Below are positions 46,265-55,686 of a stretch of 64,000 nucleotides of DNA, piece after piece. The notes below the pieces were generated by a model. The model was not told the origin of the DNA. It was given only the letters and a program-made list of their open reading frames with translations, and ran no database searches. The translations under genes and the position numbers were made by a program. This DNA comes from GCA-2720975 sp964467985 (lineage in GTDB: Bacteria; Planctomycetota; UBA1135; GCA-002686595). The stretch's first letter is position 1, and each line of letters opens with the position of its first letter. Location of the stretch: contig CAYXTP010000005.1 in the NCBI GenBank assembly GCA_964467985.1, positions 62,001-126,000 of the forward strand. Reading direction: 5' to 3'.

Positions 46265-47644
46265 TCAGGCGACCAACCCGGCTTGACGCCAGATCTTCAT
46301 CTTGTTGGAGAGGGTGCGGGCGGTAAGGCCCAGACGCCGTGCGGCTTCGGTCTTGTTGCCGCGCGAGGACTCGAGTGTGGCTAGGATAGCAATGCGCTCC
46401 ACGTCGGCCATTGTGTGATTGGCCAGGGCTGCGGCAACGCGCTCGTCATGCAGTTCGAGGCCCGTATTCTCGCCACCGTTTCCGGATTGGGTCAGGTGTT
46501 GTTTCAAGAAGGGGCCGCCTGCAGCAGCGATGGCTGCCAGGCCAACCACCTGCTCCAGTTCGCGAGTGTTGCCTGACCAATGCGCTTCGAGCAGGCAGGC
46601 TTCGAATTCCTCTGAGAATTCCGGCTCAGGTAGAGCGCTGCGCACAGAGTAATTCATGGCCACCTGCCAAGCGAGGGGAAGGACGTCTGCCGGGCGTTCG
46701 CGCAGGGGTGTGATGTGCAGTGGGTGCGTGTGCAGCATGTAGTAGAGGTCCTCGCGGTACTCTCCGGCGGCCACCGCGGCGGGCAAATTGCGGGCGCTCG
46801 TGGCGATGATGCGTGCGTTGGTCGTCAGCGTGCTGGTTCCGTCCATGCGCTCGAACTCTCCAGACTTCAATACGCGCACGAGGCGGGCTTGCATGCGAGG
46901 CGGTAGGACGCTGACCTCCTCGAGGACTAGCGTGCCACCCTCCGCAAGTTCCAGTCCACCCGCCCGCTGGCGGCCCACGCCGCGATCGAGGGACCGTTCG
47001 TGGCCGAAGATCTCGCTCTCGAGCCCACTCGGTCCGAAGGTCGAACAGTCGATGGTGATGAAGGGTTGTCCCGCTTGAAAACTGGCTTGGTGGACATATT
47101 CCGCGAGTCGGCCCTTGCCCGTTCCCGCTTCGCCGGTGATCAGAACTGGGTTGCGCGTACGCGCCGCGCGCGCGGCCGAGTGCAGGGTCTCACGCAGGCT
47201 CTCGCTTTCGACTACCAAGGGCGGGGAATCGACATTGCAGATCTGGCCGCGCAGGTAGTCCGTCAATTGGTTCTGCTTGTGTACGTGAGCGACACGCTTG
47301 ACGGCCGACACCACGGCCTCGGGACAGGTGGGTGTAAGCAGATACTCTGCGGTCCGATCTTGAATGGCACTGATCGCATTCTCTTCCGCTGTCCGACCCA
47401 CGATCAGAAGCTGGGGCAGGTCGGGGTACTTGGCGTGCAGTTGCTCGGAGAACTCTGCACTGCCGCAGGCGGCGGAGCGCAAATTGCAAATCACCAAATC
47501 CGGATGCTCCCGAGCGATGCGCTCCAGCCCGTCTTCTCCGCTGGCTGTGGCCAACATGCTGTAGCCCTGGCCCTGCAGTGAAGCAGTCAAGAGTTCACGT
47601 GAGCGCGGGTCATCGTCGACGAGGAGAATGCGTTGGACAGTCAT
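46265..47644 (-). CDS. Degenerate NtrC-like regulator (REC-AAA+-Fis HTH)
   Basis: A 459-residue protein with receiver, AAA+ and Fis-type HTH domains. In the receiver, the acidic pocket is kept (D10, D11) but the phospho-acceptor is Asn54 (VICNLR), and the usual Lys of the KP motif is replaced (YLLTP). The AAA+ domain keeps Walker A (GEAGTGKG, 171-178) but has Glu in Walker B (GGTLVLEE). At the sigma54-contact GAFTGA position it reads SLDRGV (218-223). The C-terminal HTH (EAARRLGLTARTLSNKMK) looks intact. It likely binds DNA without classical phosphorylation or sigma54 activation. It is encoded 51 bp downstream of a receiver-kinase protein on the same strand. Confidence 0.88.
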   Translation of the reverse strand: MTVQRILLVDDDPRSRELLTASLQGQGYSMLATASGEDGLERIAREHPDLVICNLRSAACGSAEFSEQLHAKYPDLPQLLIVGRTAEENAISAIQDRTAEYLLTPTCPEAVVSAVKRVAHVHKQNQLTDYLRGQICNVDSPPLVVESESLRETLHSAARAARTRNPVLITGEAGTGKGRLAEYVHQASFQAGQPFITIDCSTFGPSGLESEIFGHERSLDRGVGRQRAGGLELAEGGTLVLEEVSVLPPRMQARLVRVLKSGEFERMDGTSTLTTNARIIATSARNLPAAVAAGEYREDLYYMLHTHPLHITPLRERPADVLPLAWQVAMNYSVRSALPEPEFSEEFEACLLEAHWSGNTRELEQVVGLAAIAAAGGPFLKQHLTQSGNGGENTGLELHDERVAAALANHTMADVERIAILATLESSRGNKTEAARRLGLTARTLSNKMKIWRQAGLVA

Positions 47645-47695
47645 GGGCAGATCGAGGGGAGTTGCAGAGGGAGGGATCGTGATTGAGGGACCCGC

Positions 47696-48667
47696 TCAGC
47701 GGGCTGAACGTGTGCGCGGCGTCTTTATCGGGCGGGGACCGTTCAGCAGGCGGCCGATGCTCACTGCCAGGGCCGGCGAGAACTGGAAGGCCTGTTCGTG
47801 GTCCGGGTTTTCGAGGTGTTTCATCACGGTTCGAGCTAGTTGCGGGCTTAGCCAGTCAATGTCAGACAGGTCCGTTTGTTGGCTGTTGTCGAATCGTGCA
47901 GAGAAGATCGTGAAGAGCATCTCGACCTGGGTGCCCGTTCCAGGCCCCGAGCGGATCACGAGATCCTCTGAGAGGGCAGAAACGCGCGCGAAACCACATG
48001 GCGATCCCTTGCGAACAGGGGTGCGTGCCACGGACGCAGTGTCCATGCCCACGCCCTCGTCCCGCACGCTCACGCTTAGCTCCGAAGGAGTGAGTTGGGC
48101 TCGAACCTCGACCTCTCCGTCACCGGTTGGATAGGCATGACGCCAAACATTCTCCAATACCTCGGCGAGAGCGGAGGCAATTCGCGCGCGCGCTGCCGGG
48201 CCCACCCCGCTTCGCAAGGTGAATGCCAACAGATCGCGGGGGCCGCACTCGCAGAGTTCCCGTGAGACCCGGTACCGACGCCCAAACGTGCACGAACTGC
48301 GAATCTCTCGGTCTTCATCCTGCTCGACCAGTCTTACGAGGTGGTCGATATTGACGGGCTTGGGAAGAAAATCGACAGCACCCAGGGTCAGTGCGCGCGC
48401 ACAGTTATCTGCGTTCTCCTGCCCCGACATGACTAGCGTGCGCGGGGCCTCACCGCGCAGCAGGAGTTCCTCGAGAACATCCAACCCGCTCATGCCGGCC
48501 AGACCGACATCGGTGACGAGTACGTCGCAAGGATCGCAGCGCAGTGCCTCTTCTCCGCTACTCGCGACCGTGACTTCATGCGACCGGTGGCGGAGGATGG
48601 CGGCCAGGGTGTCGGCCACCGAGGGGTCATCTTCTACGAGTAGTACGTGTAGATTGGATTGGGCCAT
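47696..48667 (-). CDS. Response regulator fused to RsbW-like ATPase/kinase domain
   Basis: A 323-residue protein. The N-terminal receiver domain has a complete phosphorylation site (E12-D13-D14, phospho-acceptor D53 in VLVTDVGL, and LPKP with the conserved Lys). Residues ~135-260 form a GHKL ATPase of the RsbW/SpoIIAB anti-sigma kinase type: the N-box is ALAEVLENVWRHAYP and the G1 box is VRDEGVGMD. No dimerisation (DHp) domain or His is present. The last ~60 residues are unassigned. It is probably a phosphorylation-switched partner-switching kinase (inference). It is upstream of, and likely co-transcribed with, the degenerate NtrC-like gene. Confidence 0.82.
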   Translation of the reverse strand: MAQSNLHVLLVEDDPSVADTLAAILRHRSHEVTVASSGEEALRCDPCDVLVTDVGLAGMSGLDVLEELLLRGEAPRTLVMSGQENADNCARALTLGAVDFLPKPVNIDHLVRLVEQDEDREIRSSCTFGRRYRVSRELCECGPRDLLAFTLRSGVGPAARARIASALAEVLENVWRHAYPTGDGEVEVRAQLTPSELSVSVRDEGVGMDTASVARTPVRKGSPCGFARVSALSEDLVIRSGPGTGTQVEMLFTIFSARFDNSQQTDLSDIDWLSPQLARTVMKHLENPDHEQAFQFSPALAVSIGRLLNGPRPIKTPRTRSAR

Positions 48668-49090
48668 GGTTTCGCTCCGGGATGAGGTTCAGGCGCCAGG
48701 CGCCGAGTCCTTGTTTCGTCCCGACCACGGCCAGGGCTTGATGGCCGGCGGCCCAAAACCGGAAATTCCTTCCCAAACCGGGCCCCTGACCTGTCCCAGG
48801 GACTCACAAGCGGTGGGTTTTTTCCCGATTCACGCGGAGCGGGCGCCCGACCGAGTGCAAAGAACTGCGCGTCGTTCACTCTGGCGGCAGACGTCGCCTC
48901 CCCTTCCAAGGGGGCCGACCGTGTGTGAGCAAGGCTCCCCGCACGCGGCTGTGAATCGCCTGAACGGCCTGCCCTCCTTACAAACAAATCAGCACGCGCA
49001 CCGCTCCTGGGGCCTTCCTTGTTCAGGCGCTGCTTGATCGCAAGAGGCCCCCTTGTACCTCCGGGGAAGGGGGAGCATCATGCCTTCATC
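48668..49090. other. Intergenic region with a hairpin over the downstream ribosome site
   Basis: 423 bp between the divergent receiver-kinase and M1 peptidase genes, without a convincing gene. A stem-loop, CCCCCTT (49048-49054) with AAGGGGG (49067-49073), lies 17 bp before the M1 peptidase ATG. It encloses the only purine-rich ribosome-binding candidate, so it could mask translation initiation. Confidence 0.4.
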
Positions 49091-51505
49091 ATGGTTACCC
49101 GCGATTTTCAGAAGAGAGCTTTGGGGCTGATCTTTGGGCTCGGGATGGCCCTAGCGGGCGAGGCTCGGGCGAGCACGGCGAGGGTTCAGGACAACCGTTC
49201 TAGCCGCGCGGACTACGAAATCTCGGCTCGCATCGAGCCGTATGAGCGCACCTTGAAGGGTCAAGAGACATTGACCTGGCTCAACCAATCCGAAGATCAC
49301 GTGGGCGAGGCCTGGTTCCACCTGCATCACAACGCCTTCTCCAACACACACTCCACGCACCTCTGGGAGTCGGGGGGGCGGTTGCGCGGACATTCCATGG
49401 ACTCCGGCTGGGGCTGGCAGGAAGTCACGTCCATCCGTGTGGGCGAGCAGGAGTTGGTGGGCTCGATGGTCTATCGAGCACCCGACGACGGGCGGGAGGC
49501 GGACCGCACAGTGTTTTCCGTCAAGCTGCCCGAGGCCGTTCCGCCCGGTGGGCGCGTTGAGATCAAGATCGAATGGAACGCGGAGTTGCCCCGAGTTCGC
49601 CGCCGAACTGGGGTCTCAGGGGACGGCAACTTCCTCTTGATGGGCCACTGGTTTCCCAAGCTGGGAGTGTATGAGGGCGGGAGTGGATGGAACTGCCACC
49701 AGTTTCATGCCAACACCGAGTTCTACGCGGACTTCGGTGAATACGACGTGACCCTGGACTTGCCTGAAGAGTATGACGGTCGCATCGGCGCCTCCGGCGT
49801 GCAGATCGGAGAGGCGACGGTGGCGAACGGCCGCGTCGTGACCCGTTTCTTGGCCCCCTCCACTGGCGATCGTGACTACCCGGACCCCGTTGCCACGGGA
49901 GGGGCACCGCAACCGCGCGTGCACGGGTTTGCTTGGACTGCGGATCCGGACTTCATCAAGCACGAAGCTACGTTCAGCTTCGAAGATTGGAAAAAAGAGT
50001 ATCCCGATGAGGTGAGCCGGGTTGAGGACGCCGCGGGCATGGCGCGAGGTGAACTCACGCTGCGCGACGTGCGCGTCGTGGCGTTGATTCAGCCCGAGCA
50101 CGAGGCCCAGGCTGAACGCCACATCAAGGCCACCTCGGCCGCGCTGTTCTTCTACGGGATCTGGTTCGGGGAATACCCCTATGAGCAGGTCACCGTTGTC
50201 GATCCGGCGTACAGCGGTTCGGCAGCGGGAGGGATGGAATACCCGACCTTGTTCACGTCGGGCACCAGCCTGTTCACAGAAGAGGCGGGCTATCGTCCGG
50301 AGAGCGTGACCGTGCACGAATGCGGCCACCAATTCTGGTACGGGCTCGTGGGCAACAACGAGTACGAGGCCGCGTGGCTCGACGAGGGCTTCAACTCCTA
50401 CGCGGACTCGGAAGCCCTGATTCGGGTCTACGGGCCTCAGCGCAGCATGACCCGCTACTCCGGCATTCCGGTATGGGGCAAGCGGGTCGCCGCAGATCCG
50501 GCTTCGACGGGGCTGGCCGGAGCTCTGACAGGGCAGCGAATCGCGTCGCTCTTCAACCTCCCGACCGTGCACCCCCTGCAGGCGACCCCATTCCTCGCGT
50601 TTTGGCGCGACCAGCCGCTCCTCACCCTAGCCGAAGATCAAAGGGACCCCCGCTGGGGAGACCGAAGCGGATACCTATCTGCTGCGGACATCGATCCGGT
50701 TGCCACGCCCGCTTGGGAATACCGGGATCGGAATAGCTATCGAACGAACAGCTACCCGCGGCCCGCAGTTGTCCTGCGATCGCTCAAGGCGGTGGTCGGT
50801 GAAGAGGCCTTTCTGTCAGGGATGCGTCACTACTCAGCACAGTGGCGCTACCGACATCCGTACCCCGAAGACTTCTACCAAGCCTTTGACGAGGGGGCCG
50901 GCACGGACGTCAGCTGGTACTTCCAGGATCTGTTTGAAGGAACCGGAACGGTGGATTGGGGCGTAAGCGTGCAACAGAATTTCGCCCCGTCTCTGCGCGG
51001 CATGGTGTTGGGCGCGGACGGGTTCGAGAGCGCTGACGCTGACGATCCGCAGGAGGAAGAAGAGCTAGACGGCGAGGATGCCCCGACCGAATCCGATGCC
51101 GAGGGCCAAGATGACACAGAACCCGCAGAACCCACAGAGCCCGCAGTGGCAGAAGTGGAAACCCCCCAGCGCGACCGCATCTACAATGTGGTGATCTCCC
51201 GCAAGGGAACCTTGCGCTTGCCGGTGCGAATCGACGTGAATTTCAAAGGGGGCACAACGAAGTCGTTCGAGTGGACTCGTGAAGCCCAGGCCGCGAGTAC
51301 GTGGTGGCGTCTACCCTTGGAGCCGGGCGCAGAAGAAATTGAGCGCGTGCTGATCGATCCGCAGCGGCGCTACTACCTCGACGCCAACATGGCTGACAAC
51401 CAGTGGTACAAGCACAAAGACCTCGTCGTTCCCTTGCGCTGGTCTGAGCGCGCTTTCACGCAGTACACCCAACTCCTGCATTGGTACTCGTCCCTCGGGG
51501 GTTGA
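49091..51505 (+). CDS. M1-family metallo-aminopeptidase-like protein, exported
   Basis: An 804-residue zinc peptidase of the gluzincin M1 type. The signal-like N-terminus is hydrophobic (ALGLIFGLGMALAGEARA). The substrate-binding motif is GGMEYPTLF (GxMEN-like). The zinc site is HECGHQFWYG with the third ligand Glu in WLDEGFNSYAD (HExxH-x18-E). A low-complexity acidic insert (about residues 650-700, Asp/Glu/Pro-rich) precedes a beta-type C-terminal domain. The start is the ATG at 49091; an out-of-frame ATG 11 bp earlier is ignored. The next gene begins 2 bp after the stop. Confidence 0.87.
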   Translation: MVTRDFQKRALGLIFGLGMALAGEARASTARVQDNRSSRADYEISARIEPYERTLKGQETLTWLNQSEDHVGEAWFHLHHNAFSNTHSTHLWESGGRLRGHSMDSGWGWQEVTSIRVGEQELVGSMVYRAPDDGREADRTVFSVKLPEAVPPGGRVEIKIEWNAELPRVRRRTGVSGDGNFLLMGHWFPKLGVYEGGSGWNCHQFHANTEFYADFGEYDVTLDLPEEYDGRIGASGVQIGEATVANGRVVTRFLAPSTGDRDYPDPVATGGAPQPRVHGFAWTADPDFIKHEATFSFEDWKKEYPDEVSRVEDAAGMARGELTLRDVRVVALIQPEHEAQAERHIKATSAALFFYGIWFGEYPYEQVTVVDPAYSGSAAGGMEYPTLFTSGTSLFTEEAGYRPESVTVHECGHQFWYGLVGNNEYEAAWLDEGFNSYADSEALIRVYGPQRSMTRYSGIPVWGKRVAADPASTGLAGALTGQRIASLFNLPTVHPLQATPFLAFWRDQPLLTLAEDQRDPRWGDRSGYLSAADIDPVATPAWEYRDRNSYRTNSYPRPAVVLRSLKAVVGEEAFLSGMRHYSAQWRYRHPYPEDFYQAFDEGAGTDVSWYFQDLFEGTGTVDWGVSVQQNFAPSLRGMVLGADGFESADADDPQEEEELDGEDAPTESDAEGQDDTEPAEPTEPAVAEVETPQRDRIYNVVISRKGTLRLPVRIDVNFKGGTTKSFEWTREAQAASTWWRLPLEPGAEEIERVLIDPQRRYYLDANMADNQWYKHKDLVVPLRWSERAFTQYTQLLHWYSSLGG

Positions 51506-51507
51506 TC

Positions 51508-52599
51508 ATGACGCGCACCTACTTGACTGACGAACCGGTTCCCACGGGCCCGCTTCTGTTCTTGCGCTCGATCCGCAAGGTCGCAGAGCGTCCGCCCCTT
51601 TGGCTTGTGACTTGGAGTCTGCTTGCCCTGACGGCACTACCCGTGGGCGTTGTGTGGAACACATGGTTTCGGGGTGCGGTTGCCAATCGCTACCAGCCGA
51701 ACACGGCAGCGGAGGTTGCTGGAGAATTTGCCTGGGACGATATCGCGTACTCCTTGAACGCGAGCTTCACCCACGACCACGCCGAGGGCCTGGCCAACCT
51801 CAACAGTTCAACGGCTGTTCTTGGATCAGTGTTGGCCTTCATCGCACTGCTGCTTGGTGTGTTTGCGGCGGGAGGGTGGCTGCAAGTCATTCTTGAACGA
51901 ACCCATGGCCACTCTCTGCGCAGGTTCTTCCTGGGCGGAGCGCGCTACTTCTGGCGCTTCATGCGTCTTGGTCTGTTATCTCTCGTGGTCTTCTCGATAT
52001 GGAACTTCCACATCAAGGGCGACTGGTGGGGTCAGTACATCCTGGGCGGTGTGTTTGACATACCCAAGTCCGACTGGGGCCGACTCGAGAACCTGAGTTC
52101 TGAGTACACCATGCGCCGTCTGGAGTGGTTACGTGACGGGGTCCACGCGGCTGGTTTCTTCCTAATCCTGGCTTGGGGCACGTTCACACGTACTCGATTG
52201 GCTCTGCTCGATGGGGCCTCCGTGGTCAAGGCGGGAGCACTCACCGCTATCGCAATTGTCTGTCACCCCATCAAGACCCTACGGCCGTTGATTTCGATCT
52301 TCCTGGTGGAATTCATCCTCGTGACGATGGTCTTCGGCTGGGTGACGCGCGGCCTAGAGAACGTGCTTGAGGAGAGCCCGTCCCAAAAGGTCGTTATCGG
52401 CATGCTCGTCGTTGGCCTGCTGGCTCTGATGGTACGCGAGATCTTGCGCGGTGCTCGCTATCACTCCACCGTGAAGGTGAGTCAGGAAATCGTCCGTCGG
52501 CCCCCGCAGCAACCGGATCCCTGGCGTGCCATTGGCGGGCCTGGTGGACCGCAGTATCCCGTCGGCGACAGCCCGGGCGAGACGTACGTCACGCTCTAG
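51508..52599 (+). CDS. Polytopic membrane protein of unknown function
   Basis: A 363-residue protein with about six membrane spans (near residues 35-52, 105-130, 148-170, 212-230, 255-285 and 295-315). The first loop, of ~50 residues, is probably extracytoplasmic. The cytoplasmic tail is Pro/Gly-rich (PPQQPDPWRAIGGPGGPQYP). No family is recognised. It starts at the ATG at 51508, 2 bp after the M1 peptidase stop, so they are surely co-transcribed and may act together in the envelope. It overlaps sfsA by 4 bp at the 3' end. Confidence 0.65.
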   Translation: MTRTYLTDEPVPTGPLLFLRSIRKVAERPPLWLVTWSLLALTALPVGVVWNTWFRGAVANRYQPNTAAEVAGEFAWDDIAYSLNASFTHDHAEGLANLNSSTAVLGSVLAFIALLLGVFAAGGWLQVILERTHGHSLRRFFLGGARYFWRFMRLGLLSLVVFSIWNFHIKGDWWGQYILGGVFDIPKSDWGRLENLSSEYTMRRLEWLRDGVHAAGFFLILAWGTFTRTRLALLDGASVVKAGALTAIAIVCHPIKTLRPLISIFLVEFILVTMVFGWVTRGLENVLEESPSQKVVIGMLVVGLLALMVREILRGARYHSTVKVSQEIVRRPPQQPDPWRAIGGPGGPQYPVGDSPGETYVTL

Positions 52600-53294
52600 A
52601 GTCTGATCGGCAGGGCTTTCAGCAATCGGAAGCTGTTCGGCTCGACTTGGGTAGACCAGGCCAGGGCTTCGACGCCCTCACCGACAACCTCGCGCAGGGC
52701 CTTGCCATAGGCCGGATCGATTTCGTCTGCGGGTGCGAATTCGGCGACGTCACTGCGTGACACGCAAAAGAAAATCACAGCCCGGTGCCCTTCGCGCACC
52801 ATGTCGCGCAACTCAATCAGGTGTTTGAGGCCACGCGCAGTGACCGCGTCCGGGAACCGCGCTTGACCCTCTTCTGCGAGTGTCGTGCTCTTCACTTCCA
52901 CGTAGCAGCGCTCTCCATTCTCGCGCTCCAGAAGCACATCGATACGCGAGGACTTGCCGTATTTCACTTCCCTGCGCACCGTGTCGTAGTCATCCAGTCC
53001 ATCGATCAAACCCTCCTCAATGGCCTCGGTCACCAAGGCGTTGGGCAGGCCGGTGTCCACGTTGACCCAAGAGCCGTTTATCTCGATGGTTTGGAAGGTG
53101 TAGCGGAGTTTGCGTTTGGGGTCTTGGCTGTCCCGCAGAACGACTCGTGCGCCGGTTTCCAGGCAGCCTTTGAGTGAGCCGGTGTTGGGGCAGTGAGCCA
53201 CGATGACCTTTCCGTCAGGCCCCTCGACGTCAGTCAGGAAGCGCTTGTAGCGACGCACCAGGCGCCCTTCGATGGTGGGGAGTTCGATCTGCAC
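52596..53294 (-). CDS. sfsA: SfsA family protein (sugar fermentation stimulation protein homolog)
   Basis: A 232-residue protein with the family N-terminus IEGRLVRRYKRFLTDVEGPDG, an OB-fold-like part, and a nuclease-like core. Motifs include AHCPNTGSLKG, RIDVLLERENGERCYVEVKSTTL (Asp...Glu-x-Lys), and FPDAVTARGLKHLIEL. SfsA proteins bind DNA and contain a restriction-nuclease-like fold; their physiological role is uncertain. I place the start at GTG 53294, giving MQIELPTIEGRL as in homologs. A TTG at 53330 would add 12 residues and is the alternative. It is divergent from prfB. Confidence 0.9.
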   Translation of the reverse strand: MQIELPTIEGRLVRRYKRFLTDVEGPDGKVIVAHCPNTGSLKGCLETGARVVLRDSQDPKRKLRYTFQTIEINGSWVNVDTGLPNALVTEAIEEGLIDGLDDYDTVRREVKYGKSSRIDVLLERENGERCYVEVKSTTLAEEGQARFPDAVTARGLKHLIELRDMVREGHRAVIFFCVSRSDVAEFAPADEIDPAYGKALREVVGEGVEALAWSTQVEPNSFRLLKALPIRL

Positions 53295-53380
53295 GGTCGG
53301 TCTTGTATCTCCTGCCCAATTGCCGGGCAAGGCGCGGCCGGGACTTCCTTGGTGGGTTTGGCCCGTTAGAATCCCCAGCC

Positions 53381-54482
53381 ATGGGTGCCCTAGAAGATCA
53401 GCTTGACGTTGCCAAGGAACTCCGCGGTCGGTTCAACCAGCTGCAGGAGAGTCTTTGACTACCCCACGCACCTAACCCGCTTCGAGGAAATCGAAGCTGC
53501 GCAGAACGACCCCGACTTCTGGAACGACCCCGCCAAGGGTCAGGCTCTAGTCGCGGAAATGAAGATCGCACGGGCAGTCGTGGACCCGATCCGTGAGTTG
53601 GAGCAGAGTCTCGAGGAGGTTGACGTCCTGGCAGAGATGGGCTCCGAAGCAGGGGAAGACGAAGTCTTGGAGGACATTGTCGCGGCCCTCGCGGGAGCCG
53701 TCGAACTGGTCGAGAAGCTCGAGTTCCAGGTCATGTTGGGAGGACCCAACGATCGCGCCGGAGCTTTTTTGCAAATCAGTGCCGGCGCCGGAGGGATCGA
53801 CGCCTGCGACTGGGCGGCCATGCTCATGCGCATGTACTCGCGCTGGGGCGAAGCGCGTGAGTTCGACGTTGAGGGCATCGAAGTGCAGGAAGAGACACAA
53901 GGCGGAATCCGTCATGCGACCATGCGCATTTCCGGACCCTTTGCTTTCGGCTATCTGAAAGCCGAATCCGGTGTTCATCGCTTGGTACGCATCAGTCCGT
54001 TCGACGCTCAAGCCCGCAGGCAGACCGCATTCGCATCGGTGGACGTGACGCCGGAGCTCGATGACAGCATTCAAATCGAGATCAAGGATGTCGACCTCAA
54101 GGTGGACACCATGCGTGCCGGTGGTGCTGGCGGCCAGCACGTCAACAAGACGGAGTCGGCCGTGCGCATGACCCACATACCCACGGGAGTCGTCGTGCGT
54201 TGCCAGAACGAGCGCAGTCAGCACAAGAACCGGGCGACGGCGCTGAAGCTACTGCAAGCGAAGCTAATCGCCCTGGAGGAAAGCAAGCGCGATGCTGAAA
54301 TGGCCAAGCTCTACGGAGAGAAGGGCGAAATCGCCTGGGGCAGCCAGATCCGGTCCTACATCCTCAACCCCTACCAGATGGTCAAGGACCATCGCACCAA
54401 TGTTGAGAACGGCAATGTCCAAGCGGTCCTCGACGGCGAGATCGACCCGTTTATTGAGTCGTACCTAAAGAGCCGGCGCTAG
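53381..54482 (+). CDS. prfB: Peptide chain release factor 2, with programmed +1 frameshift
   Basis: Terminates translation at UGA and UAA. The first 25 codons run from the ATG at 53381 to an in-frame TGA at 53456-53458. Reading continues in the +1 frame from 53457 (DYPTHLTRFEEIEAAQNDPDFW), giving about 366 residues. RF2 hallmarks are the tripeptide SPF (VRISPFDAQ) for UGA recognition and AGGAGGQHVNKTESAVR with the universal GGQ. Frameshifting is the known autoregulation: low RF2 lets the ribosome slip past the UGA. The gene is divergent from sfsA. Confidence 0.96.
53445..53459 (+). promoter_or_regulatory. prfB programmed +1 frameshift site
   Basis: AGGAG (53445-53449), a 3-nt spacer, then CTT-TGA-C (53453-53459). 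The internal Shine-Dalgarno lies exactly 3 nt before CTT, as in E. coli prfB. The ribosome shifts on CUU into the +1 frame and reads GAC next. Confidence 0.95.
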
Positions 54483-54554
54483 GCCCCGGCGTGCCGGCGG
54501 GGGGCCACTACACGGCGGCACGACACCGGACCGGGCTGGGGAGCCTATCGGGAT

Positions 54555-55598
54555 TCAGGGACGCTTCTCGTCCCAGTCCACAGAGAGGGTCGCACACAGG
54601 GCGTCGACTAACTGGGGTCGCAAGATTCCGCCATGCCAATACTCCGCCCACAGATCCGACTCCAGGGCATGCAGCTTGGGTCGCCGCGCATAGTTTCCCG
54701 TTTCGAGCCCTGCATCCACGTGTTTGGCATCGACGAACTGGCGCATCAGATCCGCTGCGCACAGGCGCATCATCTTGTTCCTCGTTGCCAGGCCAAGTTC
54801 GATCTCGATCTTGGCGGCGCTCAGCTTCTTGAGCATGGTCTTGGGCATGCTGGCTGGGTAGAAGGGCTGTGAGTTGAGGCTTTGCATCACCTCGTACAAG
54901 GCGAGTTCTCCTAGTGTTGGCAGCGACAGTTCCTGCACAGCCAGTACACACCCGACGATGCCGCTTGGTTCGATCAATGATGTGCTCGCTTCCCCGGGCA
55001 TTTGAGCGACGAGCCTCACGGACACCTTGCGATCCAATGACCTGATTCCCAGGCGCCGATCCAGTTCCGTCATTAGCGGCGCCTGCATATCAACCGGGAA
55101 GAACTCGGAGAGTGCCTCGGCGCGCTTCTCCAATTCGACCTTGCGGGCGGGCCATTCCTGCGCGAGCCACTTGGGGGCCAGGGCATCGAGGTGTGCAGCC
55201 AGACGCGAAGCAGCGTTGGCGACCCGGATGCGCTTGATATCCGGGGCGAGGTGGTCCCTCGGCGGCAGGAGACGCTCGGATAGGGCTAGGGAAAACTGCC
55301 CGGGGAACTCGACGGCGACAAAGGCCCCGTCGACCACGGACCAAGAGCTTGCCTTCACGAGGAAAGTCTCGATCTCCCGCACCTGAGCCACGGCCTCTGC
55401 GAGTTCGTCGGGAACGGGCGCGTCCGCCTGAGAAGCAAGCGTTCGGACCGCGTAATACAACTCAGGTCCGGGGGCGACTTGAAAGTCAAACGTCGGTGGG
55501 CGACCCCACCCACTCTGCCCATCGGCATCTTGAGCCCCCGCCGCAGCTGGCACGCTGGCGCAGATCCAAGCAATCAACAAGGCACGGGGTAGTATCAT
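54555..55598 (-). CDS. Exported protein of unknown function
   Basis: A 347-residue protein with a signal peptide (MILPRALLIAWICASVPAAAGA). The mature part is mostly helical, with several Leu/Ala/Glu-rich stretches and no recognised motif. A short conserved-looking segment, EFFPVDMQAPLMTELDRRLG, lies mid-protein. ATG 55598 is preferred over the TTG 3 codons upstream. It is convergent with prfB and divergent from the DUF255 gene 88 bp away. Confidence 0.58.
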   Translation of the reverse strand: MILPRALLIAWICASVPAAAGAQDADGQSGWGRPPTFDFQVAPGPELYYAVRTLASQADAPVPDELAEAVAQVREIETFLVKASSWSVVDGAFVAVEFPGQFSLALSERLLPPRDHLAPDIKRIRVANAASRLAAHLDALAPKWLAQEWPARKVELEKRAEALSEFFPVDMQAPLMTELDRRLGIRSLDRKVSVRLVAQMPGEASTSLIEPSGIVGCVLAVQELSLPTLGELALYEVMQSLNSQPFYPASMPKTMLKKLSAAKIEIELGLATRNKMMRLCAADLMRQFVDAKHVDAGLETGNYARRPKLHALESDLWAEYWHGGILRPQLVDALCATLSVDWDEKRP

Positions 55599-55686
55599 CA
55601 GAGGCAAACCCGGGGGGCTGACTGCAGTCTATCCCAATCCCCGGAGCTGGGGAGCGGTCCTCACCGAACCCGAACCCCTTCCCACG

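Noticed and set aside
53403..54482. prfB as a gene starting directly in the long frame
   Set aside because: This would lose the conserved N-terminal helix; the ATG at 53381 plus the CTT-TGA-C signal explains the split frame as programmed frameshifting.
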